Made by a program: the position numbers and the translations under genes
Notes under the pieces: generated by a model
What the model saw: only the letters and a program-made list of their open reading frames with translations
What the model was told of the DNA's origin: nothing
Databases searched by the model: none
Source of the DNA: Rana temporaria
Taxonomy: Eukaryota > Chordata > Amphibia > Anura > Ranidae
NCBI RefSeq assembly: GCF_905171775.1
Contig: NC_053492.1
Span: 326,828,720 to 326,892,719 of the forward strand
Direction of reading: 5' to 3'
Length of the DNA: 64,000 bases
Part shown: one piece after another, positions 9,537-21,059 of the stretch
Position numbering within the stretch: the first letter of the stretch is position 1
How the letters are laid out: every line of letters starts with the position of its first letter

Positions 9537-10404
9537 TTAAACTGCCGCCTGTAAAACCTTGCGGCCAAAGGAGGCATCCGAAGAAGCACTCACATCCACC
9601 TTGTAAAATTTTGAAAAGGTGTGGATTGACGACCAGGTTGCCGCCTTACATACCTGTAAGACAGACACTTGATGGCGGAAAGAGGCACCAATCGCCCTGG
9701 TCGAATGCGCCGTAACCTGAAAGGGCATAGGCCTGGAGCACGACCTGTCTGATCAACCTAGAAATGGTGGCAGACGAGACCGCCAGACCTTTCTTAGGAC
9801 CAGTCACTGACACGAACAGTGAGTCCGACTTCCGAAACGGAGCCGTAGCAGACAAGTACACCCGTAGGGCCCGAACCACGTCCAAGGAATGCAAATTGGC
9901 CTCCTTTGGGTTTTTCGGCCGAGGACATAAGGATGGAAAAACGATGTCCTCATTAATGTGAAAAGCCTAAACAACCTTTGGAAGGAATGATGGCTGCGGC
10001 CGCAGCACCACCTTATCCTTGTGGATGACCAGGTAAGGGGCCTTGCAGGACAAGGCCGTCAGTTCAGATACTCGTCTGACCGAGGTAATTTCTACCAGAA
10101 AAACCACCTTCTGGGACAGAGTCAACAAAGGAATCTTCCGAATGTCCTTAAACAGAGCTTCTTGAAGCACCAAAATAACTAAATTCAAGTCCCATGGAGG
10201 CAGTGGAGGACGCACAGGAGGGGCCACATGCCGGACCCCCTGCACAAAGGTACGCACCAGGGAGTTGGCCGCCAAGGGTCGCTGAAAGTAGACAGAGCCG
10301 AAAATCTGACTCTTAACCGTACTCAAGGCGAGAGCCTGATCCACTCCACGCTGCAAGAACAGCAGAATCTGGGACATCACATATGTACAGGGGTGCCATT
10401 TCAT
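9537..10404 (-). pseudogene. DIRS copy 1 tyrosine recombinase, frameshifted
   Basis: Three consecutive minus frames (9967-10404, 9646-9894, 9537-9728) carry successive parts of the same protein as in DIRS copy 2: LLFLQRGVDQALALSTVK, the box I arginine in SVRRVSELTAL, the HxxR motif HSTR in AHSTRAIGAS, and the nucleophile tyrosine in FSKFYKVDV. Catalytic residues are visible but lie in different frames, so the gene is broken. Confidence 0.8.
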
Positions 10405-10408
10405 CTCC

Positions 10409-12100
10409 TCACACAGAGATGTAGGCCTTCCACGTACGATGGTAAATCTTTTGTGAAGTGGACTTCCATGCTCGTAGCATGGTAGAGACCACCGAGCCCG
10501 ACAGACCTCGGTCCTTCACTTGGCTCTCAACAGCCACGCCGTTAAAGCCAGCGACTGTAAAGCAGGGTGAAAGATAGGACCCTGCGACAGAAGGTCTTCT
10601 CTCAGGGGTAGACGCCAAGGGACGTCTGCCACCAGACGCACCAGGTCCACGTACCAGGGACGGCGCGGCCAATCCGGAGCGATCAGGATTGTTGGTATCC
10701 CCTCGGCTTCCACTCTGCGCAGCAGGCGAGGAAGAAGCTTCAGAGGAGGGAAGGCGTATATTAGGCGATAGTGACCCCATGGCTCCACCAACGCGTCTGA
10801 CGCGTCCGCCCACGGGTCCCTCGACCTGGCCACGAACCGTGACACCTTCCGATTGAGACGGGACGCTAGAAGGTCCATGTCTGGTCTGGAGTGCCCCATT
10901 TTTGGCACAGACTCTGAAACACCTCCGGGTGTAGTGACCATTCTCCTTGGTCTAGCTTTTGGCGACTTAGGTAGTCGGCTTGCCAGTTCAGCACCGGAAT
11001 GTACAGCGCTGACAGAGCCGGAGCGTAACTTTCAGCCCACCGGAGGATGTGCGCGACTTCCGTCGCTGCAGCCGAGCTTCGTGTGCCCCCCTGATGATTG
11101 ACGTACGCCACGGCCAGGGGGTTGTCGGACTGGATTCTGACCGGTGGCATCCGTCGTGATCACTGTCCAATGACACGGCAGAAACGATTTTCCGGTCCAA
11201 AGTACCGGAGGTGTCAGCCACCACACTAGGGAGGACTTGACCAGTCGACTCACCCGAATCTGGTAATCCAGAGACGAAGGAAGCTTGTTCCAACGTGACA
11301 GAATCTCTTTCTGCAACACTCGAGTGTGGAATTGGGCATACGGAACTGCCTCGAAAGAGGCCACCATCAGACCCAGCACTCTCATGCAAAAGTGAAGCAA
11401 CGCCCATTTCTGGGTCGCCAACCGCTGCACCGCAGATTGCAGTGTCTGTAGTTTTTCCGTTGGGAGAAAAACTCTTGCCTCTGAGAAATCCAGGACCAAC
11501 CCCAGATATTCCAGCCTCTGAGACGGTACCAGTACTGACTTCTGCATATTCAGCAGCCAACCGAATTCTCAGAGGGTCTGACAGGTGATTGACACGTCCT
11601 CTTCTAACTCTGAGCTTGAGGAAGCTCTTAGAAGAAGGTAGTCCAGGTATCCTACGATAGCGATCCCGCGCTGCCTCAGCAGGGCCAGAATCGGGGCGAG
11701 CACCTTGGTGAAAACCTGTGGTGCTGAGGAAAGGCCAAACGGGAGGGCCACAAAATGAAAGTGGTCCTCCCCGACCGCAAAGCGCAGAAACCTCTGGTGT
11801 TTTGCGCATATTGGGATATGCAGGTACGCGTCCATGATATCCAAGGATGCAAGGAAATCCCCCTGATGGAGCGCTGCTATTACTGAGCGAATCAACTCCA
11901 TCCTGAATTTTTGCACTTTGACAAAGCAATTGAGGGCCTTGAGGTCCAGGATTGGACGGACCCCATCCTTCTTGGGGACTACAAACAGATTGGAGTAAAA
12001 CCCCTGAAACCTGACCAGCAGATCCTGGACAGCCCCTGACAGATCCTTCAGGCGATCCGGAGGAAGCCGGAGGTTGTAGGGAAAAAATCTGTTTGGTGGA
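10409..12100 (-). pseudogene. DIRS copy 1 reverse transcriptase-RNase H
   Basis: Fragments in several frames: RT palm at 11569-11916 (LDIMDAYLHIPI, FVALPFGLSSAPQVF), then YLDY in place of the YLDD catalytic box, so one catalytic aspartate is lost. RNase H pieces follow at 10866-11150 (IQSDNPLAVAYVNHQGGT). The conserved domain after RNase H, which has a YAFPP motif and has been compared with Dam-like methyltransferases in DIRS elements, is at 10516-10941. Frameshifts occur near 11550 and 11150. Confidence 0.78.
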
Positions 12101-12134
12101 CAAGAGAGAAACTCTATCTTGTACCCCGAGGAAA

Positions 12135-12746
12135 CTATTTCGCAAACCCAACGGTCAGAAAGAAGAGACCTCTACCGAGCCGCAAATTCGCGAAACTGCC
12201 CCCCCACCCGATATATGCGGAGGCAGGCTTATCCGCAGGCTTGTTGGGATTGCGGAACCATTTACATTCCTTGTATAACAGTTTGTCCAGATATGGAACA
12301 CAAGAAAACACTTTTGCGGTGCGGGGTGGCTTGCGGAACCCAAAAGGAACCGGCATGTCTGATGCTTCTGCCAAATCCTCAAGTTTTTGAGTGTCCCGCA
12401 CCGCAGTGATAAGAGCTGCAACAAATTCCTTATCCTGCTTTGACCCTGAAGCAGAGTCATCCTCACTGTCCGTGTGGGCTAAATCTGCATCATCCGACAT
12501 AAAGGAACCAGAGCCAGATGCAAAAGCAGGGCCTGATTCCGTGTCAGAGACATCCCCAGAAGCAGGCGCAGGGAGGGGGCGCTTTGTCCCCCCCTTCGGG
12601 CCACTTTCTGCTTTAATCCTGGCAACAAACGCCTTAAGGACTGCTGCCATAGCATCCACCGAGGTCGCAGGAACAGGGGCACTAAGGGTTAACTCTGGCA
12701 TGGTTGGGGTAGAAGCCTCTGGTTCAGACTCCATGCTGACCCACAT
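12135..12746 (-). pseudogene. DIRS copy 1 gag remnant
   Basis: A 203-codon frame, acidic and serine-rich (DDADLAHTDSEDDSASGS), then VPFGFRKPPRTAKVF and AYIGWGGSFANLRL. Compared with copy 3, an internal segment of about 650 bp is missing near 12267, where the reading passes from YKECKWF directly into the C-terminal part. DIRS Gag proteins are poorly conserved; the assignment rests on position and on similarity to copies 2 and 3. Confidence 0.65.
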
Positions 12747-13609
12747 ATATATGCCGCCTTAGTACTTCAGAAAAACGGGACCCACAGGCCACCCTCCCGG
12801 CTGTTACAGAGAGCAGGGGACTCACCACCCAGAAACAGGCTGTACTACTGTGCAGAGCTGACAGCGCTGTCCATGCTGTGCCGTCCCTCAGGAAGAATGA
12901 TGCGGCTTTGCGCCATTATTCCAGACACTAGAGGCCAAGTCTTTTCCAAGATGGCTGCAGATATGCAGAAAAAACAGCATGTGGGCTACAAGAAAATGGC
13001 CGCCGACATATAGAACTGCGTCACTGGTAAAATGGCGGCCGTACACAGGTTTAAAACACTCAGTAACATACAGCAAACACTGTCCAGCACACACAGCACA
13101 TAAGCACAATAAAAAACAACCGCACCCCACAGCAGCACAGCCCCCTGGCAGTAACAGAGCCCCCCCCCAGGTGGACCCCCCACCTCACAGCCGCCACCCT
13201 TCCCGAGGCAAGGGTATACTACTTACCCATCCTGCGACCACCGGCTGGAGGCATTCCAGACAGACCTAACGTCGGCAGGTAGATACGGCGTGGCTGTCGG
13301 CCCGGCACACTGTGACACGGCCATAGAGACCAGTCATATGTGTGCCCTGTAGCCTGTAGCTCACCGGCCGCCCCTGGAGCAATGGGGCATGTCGTGGACG
13401 GCCTAGCTAAAGGCCGGCACACGCTCGATGACCGAACATGGGGGGGACTACAAGGATCAAGATCCAGTCTGTCACCCAGTCGGCAGTTGATAGTAGATCC
13501 AAGGATCCAAAAATGCAGGGAAAAAAAATCAAATGAAGGCGAAAAATCGCAAAAAATCTCCAGAGCACATGGGCTCCAGAAGGGCCATGTCTTCTCCTAT
13601 CGCTAGGCA
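12747..13609 (-). other. DIRS copy 1 5' untranslated part
   Basis: Between gag and the right ITR there is no credible gene. It contains repeated 'aaaatggc(g/c)gccg' blocks near 12990-13035 that are shared with copy 3 near 39600-39650. Confidence 0.55.
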
Positions 13610-13800
13610 GAAAAAAAACTGAGGCTGGATGTTCCAGAGAGTGGGATGTACCCGGGGGACACGCCCCCTGGGAGGTGCTGTACTGAGAGAAGTGTTTTTA
13701 ACATTTAAAGTGCTGTTTTTTTCTGCCTAGTCTCTCCTGAAAGGAAAGGTATATAACCCTAATGTCAATGCTGCTGTGTCCATCCATGAACGGAAGAGAA
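13610..13800. repeat. DIRS copy 1 right inverted terminal repeat
   Basis: Inverse of 9095-9315 and ends CATGAACGGAAGAGAA. Confidence 0.88.
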
Positions 13801-14263
13801 GGATATGCTGTCAATGTTTGGCTTAGATAGATGCGGCCCTCGATCCCCAGTCACCAAAGGCAAATGAACTGAACCCCACAACAATGGGGCACTAAGAGAT
13901 CGATAATAGTATAATGAAACTGTATAGATGCATTAATAGTGGGGCATAGATGGCCATCCCATTAGCAGAGCAACATGCAAAGACCCACCAAATTTGTATA
14001 TAAATGTTTTCAACCCTGTCAAAATCACATCCTCATAAAGGAGCTACCACACAACAACCCTGTACCTCTTCCTTTCCTAAGTCCCCTCTGTGACAGCAAT
14101 ACCTATGACGACCAAAGCGACTTAGGACGCACAGTGTTTAGGAGAACCAAGGAAGATAACCAGGTAGCAATGTCCATCGAGGAAAGGCTCTTCCTAAAAG
14201 TTATGGAAAGGAGTATGGAGAAAGACGTGACTAATAACTGGGTAGTACCTCTTCCCTTTAAAG
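13801..14263 (+). pseudogene. BEL/Pao pol N-terminal linker fragment
   Basis: The frame 13975-14263 includes LGRTVFRRTKEDNQVAMSIE, then FLKVMERSMEKD and NNWVVPLPFK. This is the segment just before the reverse transcriptase in BEL/Pao Pol proteins. The sequence upstream (13801-13974) is full of stops. The RT core expected next is absent; repeats begin at 14264. Confidence 0.7.
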
Positions 14264-14616
14264 GAGTTGTAAAGGAAAAAAAAATGTTTTGCCTAAAATT
14301 AATGTCTGCCAGGTAGACAGACAGAATAATGTAATGATTCTGTTAAAAAAAAAGAGTAAATACCTATTAAATTCCTTCATCTATATCACCTCCGGCGTTC
14401 TAGTTTCTGTTCTCTCATTCACTTCCTGTTTTGCGGCGCTCGTTCATGTAAGAACTACATTTCCCAGTATGCATTGCGGCACGCCCAGTAATTCACACCT
14501 CCTTGAAGTCTCTAACACGTAGAGAGTGTCCTGCCGCACAGATGTAGTTCCCAGGAGGGGGCGAACACGTCACTGACCACAGCAGTAAAGCCTCCCTTCA
14601 CGGTGGTGAGTAACAA
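14264..14616. repeat. Partial repeat (GGAGTTGTAAAGG terminus)
   Basis: Begins TTTAAAGGAGTTGTAAAGG and continues without the matching inverted end. It includes 'actacatttcccagtatgca', a phrase found in many vertebrate repeats. It ends where a CCACTTAAG terminus starts at 14617. No gene. Confidence 0.4.
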
Positions 14617-14690
14617 CCACTTAAGCCCCAGACCAATATGCAGCTAAAGGACCAAAGGTGTTTTTACAATTTGGCACTGCGCTGCTTTAA

Positions 14691-15599
14691 CCACTTAAGA
14701 CCCGGACCAAAATGCAGCTAAAGGACCAGGCCCCTTTTTGGGATTCGGCACTGCGTCGCTTTAACTGACAATTGCGCGGTCGTGCAACGTGGCTCCCAAG
14801 CAAAATTGTCATCCTTTTTTTTCCCACAAATAGAGCTTTCTTTTGGTGGTATTTGATCACCTCTGCGTTTTTTATTTTTTGCGCTATAAACAAAAATACA
14901 GCGACAATTTTGAAAAAAAAGCAATATTTTTTACTTTTTGCTATAATAAATATCCCCCAAAACATATAACATTTGTTTTCCCTCAGTTTAGGCCGATACA
15001 TATTCTTCTACCTATTTTTGGTAAAAAAAAAAAAAATTGCAATAAGCGTTTATCGATTGGTTTGCGCAAAATTTATATTGCTTAAAATAGGGGATAGTTT
15101 TATTGCATTTTTATAAAAAACATTTTTTTACTACTAATGGCGGCGATCAGCGATTTTTTTCGTGACTGCGACATTATGGTGGACACTTCGGACAATTTTG
15201 ACACATTTTTGGGACCATTGTCATTTTCACAGCAAAAAATGCATTTAAAATGCATTGTTTTACTGTGAAAATGACAATTGCAGTTTGGGAGTTAACCACA
15301 GGGGGCACTGAAGGGGTTATGTTTCACCTACTGTGTGTTTACAACTGTAGGGGGGGGGTGGCTGTAGGTCTGACATCAATGATTGTGCGTCCCTATATAA
15401 GGGAACACACAATCGATGACGGCGCCACATTGAAGAACGGGGAAGCTGTGTTTACACACGGCTATCCTCGTTCTTCAGCTCCGGGGACCGATCGTGGGGC
15501 TCCAGCTTCAGACCGGGTCGCAGGAACGTACAGGTACGCGATTGTGCCCAGCGGTGCCATTCGGCTCACGTAAATGTGCAGGAGGCGGTCCTTAAGTGG
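14691..15599. mobile_element. Inner TTAA element inserted in its own family
   Basis: TTAA at 14687-14690 and 15600-15603. Ends CCACTTAAGACCCGG and GGTCCTTAAGTGG are inverse. The interrupted outer sequence reads 'gcactgcgctgctTTAA' and resumes 'ctagtaattgtgcgg', matching the same junction inside the inner copy ('gctttaactgacaattgcgc'). 909 bp, non-coding. Confidence 0.82.
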
Positions 15600-16514
15600 T
15601 TAACTAGTAATTGTGCGGTCATGCAATGTTGTACCGAAACAAAATTTGCATCCTTTTCTTTCCACAAATAGAGCTTTATTTTAAAGGTATTTGATTGCCT
15701 TTGCGATTTAAATTTTTTGCGATATAAACGGAAAAAGACCGAAAATTTTGAAAAAAATATATATTTTCTACTTTTTGTTATAAGAAACATCGAATAAACT
15801 AAATTTTAGTCAAACATTTAGGCCAAAATGTATTCAGCCACATGTCTTTAGTAAAAAAAAATCGCAATAAGCGTATATTTATTGGTTTTCGCAAAAGTTA
15901 TAGCGTCTACAAACTAGGGTACATTTTCTGGAATTTACACAGCTTTTAATTTATGACTGCCTATCTCAATTCTTGAGGTGCTAAAATTGCAGGGCAGTAC
16001 AAAACCCCCCCAAATGACCCCATTTTGGAAAGTAGACACCCCAAGGAAACTGCTGAGAGGCATGTTGAGTCCATTGAATATTTTTTTTTTTTAGTCCCAA
16101 GTGATTGAATAATGACAAAAAAAATTAAAAATTTACAAAAAGTTGTCACTAAATTATATATTGCTCACACATACCATGGTTATATGTGGAATTGCACCCC
16201 TAAATACATTCTGCTGTTTCTCCTGAGTACGGGGATACAACATGTGTGGGACTTTTTGGGAGCCTAGTCGTGTATGGGGCCCCAAAAACCAAGCACTGCC
16301 TTCAGCATTTCTAAGGGCGCAAATTTTTGATTTCACTCCTCACTACCTATCACAGTTTCGAAGGCCATAAAATGCCAAAATAGCACAAAACCCCCCCAAA
16401 TGACCCCATTTTGGAACGTAGACACCCCAAGCTATTTGCGGAGAGGCATATTGAGTATTTTACAGCTCTCATTTGTTTTTAAAAATTAAAAAAGAAAATA
16501 AAAATGTATTTATT

Positions 16515-18188
16515 GCCCCCCGAATCTCTTTACCTAACCTACTGAAAGACATTAATCACTTTGGGACGCTGTCCAACCTTAAAATAAATTACACGAAATC
16601 TCATGCACTCAATGTGACACTATCCCCCCAAGACGTCTCTCACTGTCAGGACTCCTTCCCTTTCCAGTGGAAAGCTGAGGCCATTACCTACTTAGGAATC
16701 CAAATCACTAGGAAGTTAACAGATCTATATAGCGAAAACTTCCTTTCCTCCCTCACTAAAATTCAATCAGACTTGAAAGAGTGGGCCGCACTAAACATAT
16801 CTTGGTTCGGACGTTCAGCACTTGTTAAACTGGTTGTCCTACCTCGCCTTTTATACATAATGCAAACTATCCCAATCCACTTACCCCCCTCCTTTTTTGC
16901 AACATACAAAAAGGCCTGCACAGCCTTCATATGGAAAAATGCAACCCCACGCATTAAATTCTTGCGCCTGACCTGTGCTAAGACGTCGGGCGGAATTGGG
17001 CTCCCTGACCTGAACAAGTATTACCTAGCTTGCCATCTAACCAGAGTAGTCGACTGGAAAACTCACAAACAAAGAAAACCCTGGGTGATGTTAGAAAACT
17101 CCTTCTCACAGTTCTTGACACATACTCTACCTTGGTTGGTGCCCAGATACTGGCCCCCATCTATTAGGCAGCACCCTCTCATTCTCCCCTCTCTTCTGGC
17201 CTTCAGGAAAGCAATGTCTCTCTTCAACCGATCCTCACAACCAGGTCCGCTGACTCCCGTGAGAGAGAACCCTGAGTTCCCACTGGGAGAGTCCAAAACA
17301 TTCCTGCAAAGGGAATGGCCACACGAGGAGGTTCTGGCTTGTCATTTCTTTCATAAAGGCCGTCGGCGTTCTTACGATGAGTTGAAATCCGATTCTCGTA
17401 CGGGTGCCTTTCCCTTCTGGTCATACAGACAGCTGTCACACTTCCTTACCTCCACAAACTCGAACGACCCTTGGAATAGACGTCTCACGCCATTCAAAAC
17501 ACTATGCACACGCTCTACGCCCCAGAGACATCTAATCTCATATATTTATGCTCTTCTGCAAGCTGACAAGGACCCCTCCCTGACACAGTCTCTACATACT
17601 TCCTGGGAAGCAGATCTACAACTGACTCTCACGGAAGACGACTGGGAATCCATCTATACATCTGCTCACAAAGGCTAGATGAATGTAGCTATCCAGGAAA
17701 ATGGATATAAAATCATCACAAAATGGTATAGGACCCCAGCTCGCTTACACAAGTTCTCGCCCTCAGTTCCGAACACCTGTTGGAGGTGTCAAAATGCAAT
17801 AGGCTCCATGATTCACATCTGGTGGGAATGCCCCTTGCTCCAACCATTTTGGAGAGAAGTTCACTCCATAATTTCCTCGGTCACCACCTATACCTTAGAC
17901 TACACCCCAGCTCAATACCTTTTACACCACACATCCCTCTCCCGACACGCCTACCAGAAATCACTGGCCATGCACATGGTCAATGCGGCCAGACTCTGCA
18001 TCCCCACCCACTGGCGTTCATCGGATATCCCAACCATCAGAGAGTGGCTGGCTAGGGTGTCCAAAATTGAGGAGATGGAGGAATTAATTTATATTGCCCA
18101 AGATCGTATTCAGAAGTTTACAACGACGTGGGCCTGTTGGTCACACTTCAGGAACTCAGATTTTTACAAGTCCCTCTTCCCTTGCTAG
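16515..18188 (+). pseudogene. L1 ORF2 C-terminal half
   Basis: One frame runs from the start of the insert to 18188, broken only by TAG at 17676-17678. It encodes the RT thumb region (INYTKSHALNVTLS, ITYLGIQITRKL, WFGRSALVKLVVLPRLLYI) and the C-terminal cysteine/histidine segment (CWRCQNAIGSMIHIWWECP). The same segments occur in the full ORF2 at 43670-47407. No endonuclease and no FADD box, hence dead on arrival. Confidence 0.85.
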
Positions 18189-18619
18189 CAAGAAATTACC
18201 TGTCAGAAGGACTCTCACGACCTGGACCCACCCCACTCCCCCCCCTTTTTTTTTTTTCTTTCCCTCTCCTTTTTTCCTTTTCTTTTCTCTCTCCTTCCCC
18301 CTCTCCAACTAGGGCCCTTGGCCCCTCTGGCGATATAGCCGACCAACACCTCCTCCAGGCCCCCTGTCTGAACCACAAGTGTCGGTTATCCATGGTTTGT
18401 CCATAGGCTTATGGTATTTACCTGGTGTTATTATGTTAAGTACTGCATGGTGCTACCCTACGTGCTCATTGATGCCATGATAAACTGTGTTACCTTGCTT
18501 ATGTCACGCCATAATTGTACTACCAGCAGTATTGTCATGCTTTGTTTGTACTTGTGCATTTTTGTACGCGTATATGTATGACTATCTTTTCCTTAATAAA
18601 AAACCTTTTTTGTGGGGGA
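16515..18619 (+). mobile_element. 5'-truncated L1-type LINE insertion
   Basis: A 15-bp duplication AAAAATGTATTTATT at 16500-16514 and 18620-18634 brackets the copy. It begins inside ORF2 just past where the RT catalytic box should be, and ends after a 3' UTR with CT-rich tracts (18230-18305) and AATAAA at 18594-18599. Typical outcome of target-primed reverse transcription that stopped early. Confidence 0.82.
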
Positions 18620-19736
18620 AAAAATGTATTTATTTTTCTTTTTTACATTTTCAAAACTGTGACAAAAGGCGAGATCTGCAAAATACTCACCATACCTCTC
18701 AGCAAATAGCTTGGGGTGTCTACTTTCCAAAATGGGGTCATTTGGGGGGTTTTGTGCCATCTGGGCATTCCATGGCCTCCGAAACTGATAGGTAGAGAAG
18801 AGTGAAATAAAAAATTTACACCCTTAGAAAGCCTGAAGGCCGTGATTGGTTTTTGGGGTCCCGTACGCGGCTAGGCTCCCAAAAAGTCTCACATGTGGTA
18901 TCCCCGTACTCAGGAGAAGCAGCAGAATGTATTTTGGGGTGTAATTCCACATATGCCCATGACATGTTTGAGCAATATATCATTTAGTGACAACTTTGCG
19001 CAAAAAAAAAAAATATTTTTCCTGCAACTTGTGTCAAAATATAAAATATTCCATGGACTCGACATGCTTCTCGGCAAATAGCTTGGGGTGTCTACTTTCC
19101 AAAATGGGGTCATTTGGGTGGATTTTTTACTGTCCTGGCATTTTATGCACAACATTTAGAAGCTTATGTCATACATCACCCACTCTTCTAACCACTTCTA
19201 AACACAAAGCACTTTCTGACGCTGTTTGTTTACATAAAAACATTATTTTTTTGCAAGAAAGTTAAGTTGAACCCCCAAACATTATATATTTTTTTAAAGC
19301 AAAGCCCCTACAGAATAAAATGGTGGGTGTTGCATTTTTTTTCCACACAGTATTTGCACAGCGATTTTTCAAACGCATTTTTTTTTGGGAAAAAATACAC
19401 TTTTTTTATTTGAAAGCACTAAAACACACTATATTGCCCAAATTATTGATGAATTAAAAAAGATGATCTTAGGCCGAGTACATGGATACCAAACACGACA
19501 TACAAAATTGCGTACAAACGCGCAGTGGCGACAAACTACATACATTTTTATAAACCTTTTAAAAGCTTTTACAGGTTACCACATTAGATTTACAGAGGAG
19601 GTCTACTGCTAAAATTACTGCCCTCGATCTGCCCTTCGCGGTGATACCTCACATGCATGGTACAATTGCTGTTTACAAATGACTCCAGACCGACGCTTGC
19701 GTTTGCCTTGGGCAAGAGCAGGGGGGGGGGCAGGGG

Positions 19737-19741
<5 letters not shown>
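18620..19741. other. Continuation of outer TTAA element, no gene
   Basis: Contains 'gcttggggtgtctactttcc' twice (18709 and 19081), inverse to blocks at 16020-16050 and 16410-16440. Only shadow frames. Confidence 0.5.

Positions 19742-19802
<61 letters not shown>
19742..19802. repeat. (TA)n microsatellite
   Basis: About 30 uninterrupted TA units directly after a G-rich run at 19722-19736. Confidence 0.95.
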
Positions 19803-19805
<3 letters not shown>

Positions 19806-20368
19806 GCTTTTTTTATTTCATTTGTAAACTGTTCCTTCCATTTTATTTATTTTTTACCATTTTTATTGTTATCTCAGGGAAAGTAAATATCCCTTATGAT
19901 TGCAATAGTTCGTGACAGGTACTCTTTTTTAATAAGACCCTAGATCTTTCCTCTGCCCTCAAAGCATCTGACCACACCAAGATCGGTATGATAAAATGCT
20001 TTCCCAATTGCGCTGTTTATATTTGGGGGGGGGGGGCACATTCCCTCCCACTGAATGTAAAAGCAGTCTAGAGGCCAATTAGCCGCTAGGACTGCTTTTA
20101 CAAGAAAGCCGACCGCTGGCTGAAAAGAATGATACCAAGATGATACCTAAACCTGCAGGCAACATACCAGTACGTTTGATGGTTCTTGTTGGACATGTAT
20201 TGTAATATTTTTTTTTCAAGCAGCCTGTTGGCTGAACGAAAAAAAGATTGATCGGTGGGTATGCCCACCATTAGAATACCTCCCTTCATCCACCCATTTC
20301 TAATGATGGGCATACATGCACCATTTATATAAGCCGAAGCATAGGGGCATCCTCCCGCAAAAAAATTA

Positions 20369-20439
20369 TGCCGCGTACACACAGTCTGACTTTTCCACGG
20401 GCAAGCCTCCGTTGGAATTTCGACCGTATGTACGCGGCA
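20369..20439. mobile_element. 71-bp palindromic MITE
   Basis: TTA at 20366-20368 and 20440-20442 flank TGCCGCGTACACACAGTC and its inverse terminus GTATGTACGCGGCA. The same termini occur in larger copies at 60651-60950. Confidence 0.6.
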
Positions 20440-20599
20440 TTAGGAGCAAAATCGCTCCTCCGCCCCTAATGCCACCATGCTCCTACAGCACTGGAGTCAC
20501 GGCTTTATATATCGTGGGAGCAAACGCTGTTGCTGTCAAGATAAATAAGTCCGCACAACAGCTGAATGGCATACCTGAAAACAGTAAAGTAAATTACAT

Positions 20600-21059
20600 A
20601 CCTGAAAAGAAAGCATGAAAAAACATAATAACAATAAAATTTTGCAGAATACAATACAGTAAAAAAGAGCAGAACAGAGAGAGAATAGAGAGGGAGAGAA
20701 CAATAAAACTAAAACTATTTTTGTTTTTTTTATTTTATATTTTTTTCGTGTTTTTATTTTTTACTTAGAAAACACTTCCAAAAAAAAACTGTTAGCGAAC
20801 GCAGGGATCAGGCCTGTCTCTGCGAACGTTGCAGTTCTGTGTGTTGTGTTTTGTAAGTGACAGTGATCGATCGATACTGCACTTGGGTGGGTTGGGCTGG
20901 GCTGGGCGGAGGGGCAAAACGCAATGCGTTTTTGGGAACCCTAAACTGCTGGGTACGCTAGTATAGATCTGATCAGATCAGGTATCGATCCGTTCAGATA
21001 CTATACCTCTAAGGGGGGTGTATGCTTTGCACGTGGGTGTAAGCGTTACTGGCACTGAC
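20600..21059. other. AT-rich then GC-rich spacer, no gene
   Basis: 'gatctgatcagatcaggtatcgatc' style palindromes occur at 20967-20995. Nothing coding. Confidence 0.4.

Larger units (their letters stand above)
9095..13800 (-). mobile_element. DIRS retrotransposon copy 1, degenerate
   Basis: Inverted terminal repeats at 9095-9315 and 13610-13800 enclose, on the minus strand, gag, RT-RNase H and tyrosine recombinase in DIRS order. An internal complementary region near 9340-9445 joins the outer sequences of both ends. No target duplication is seen, as expected for recombinase-mediated insertion. Closely related to copy 3 (34997-40506) but shorter, lacking about 650 bp of the gag region. Inserted in the BEL/Pao element. 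Confidence 0.88.

Noticed and set aside
19679..19915. Frame with alternating Ile-Tyr, like a membrane segment
   Set aside because: Translation of the TA microsatellite.
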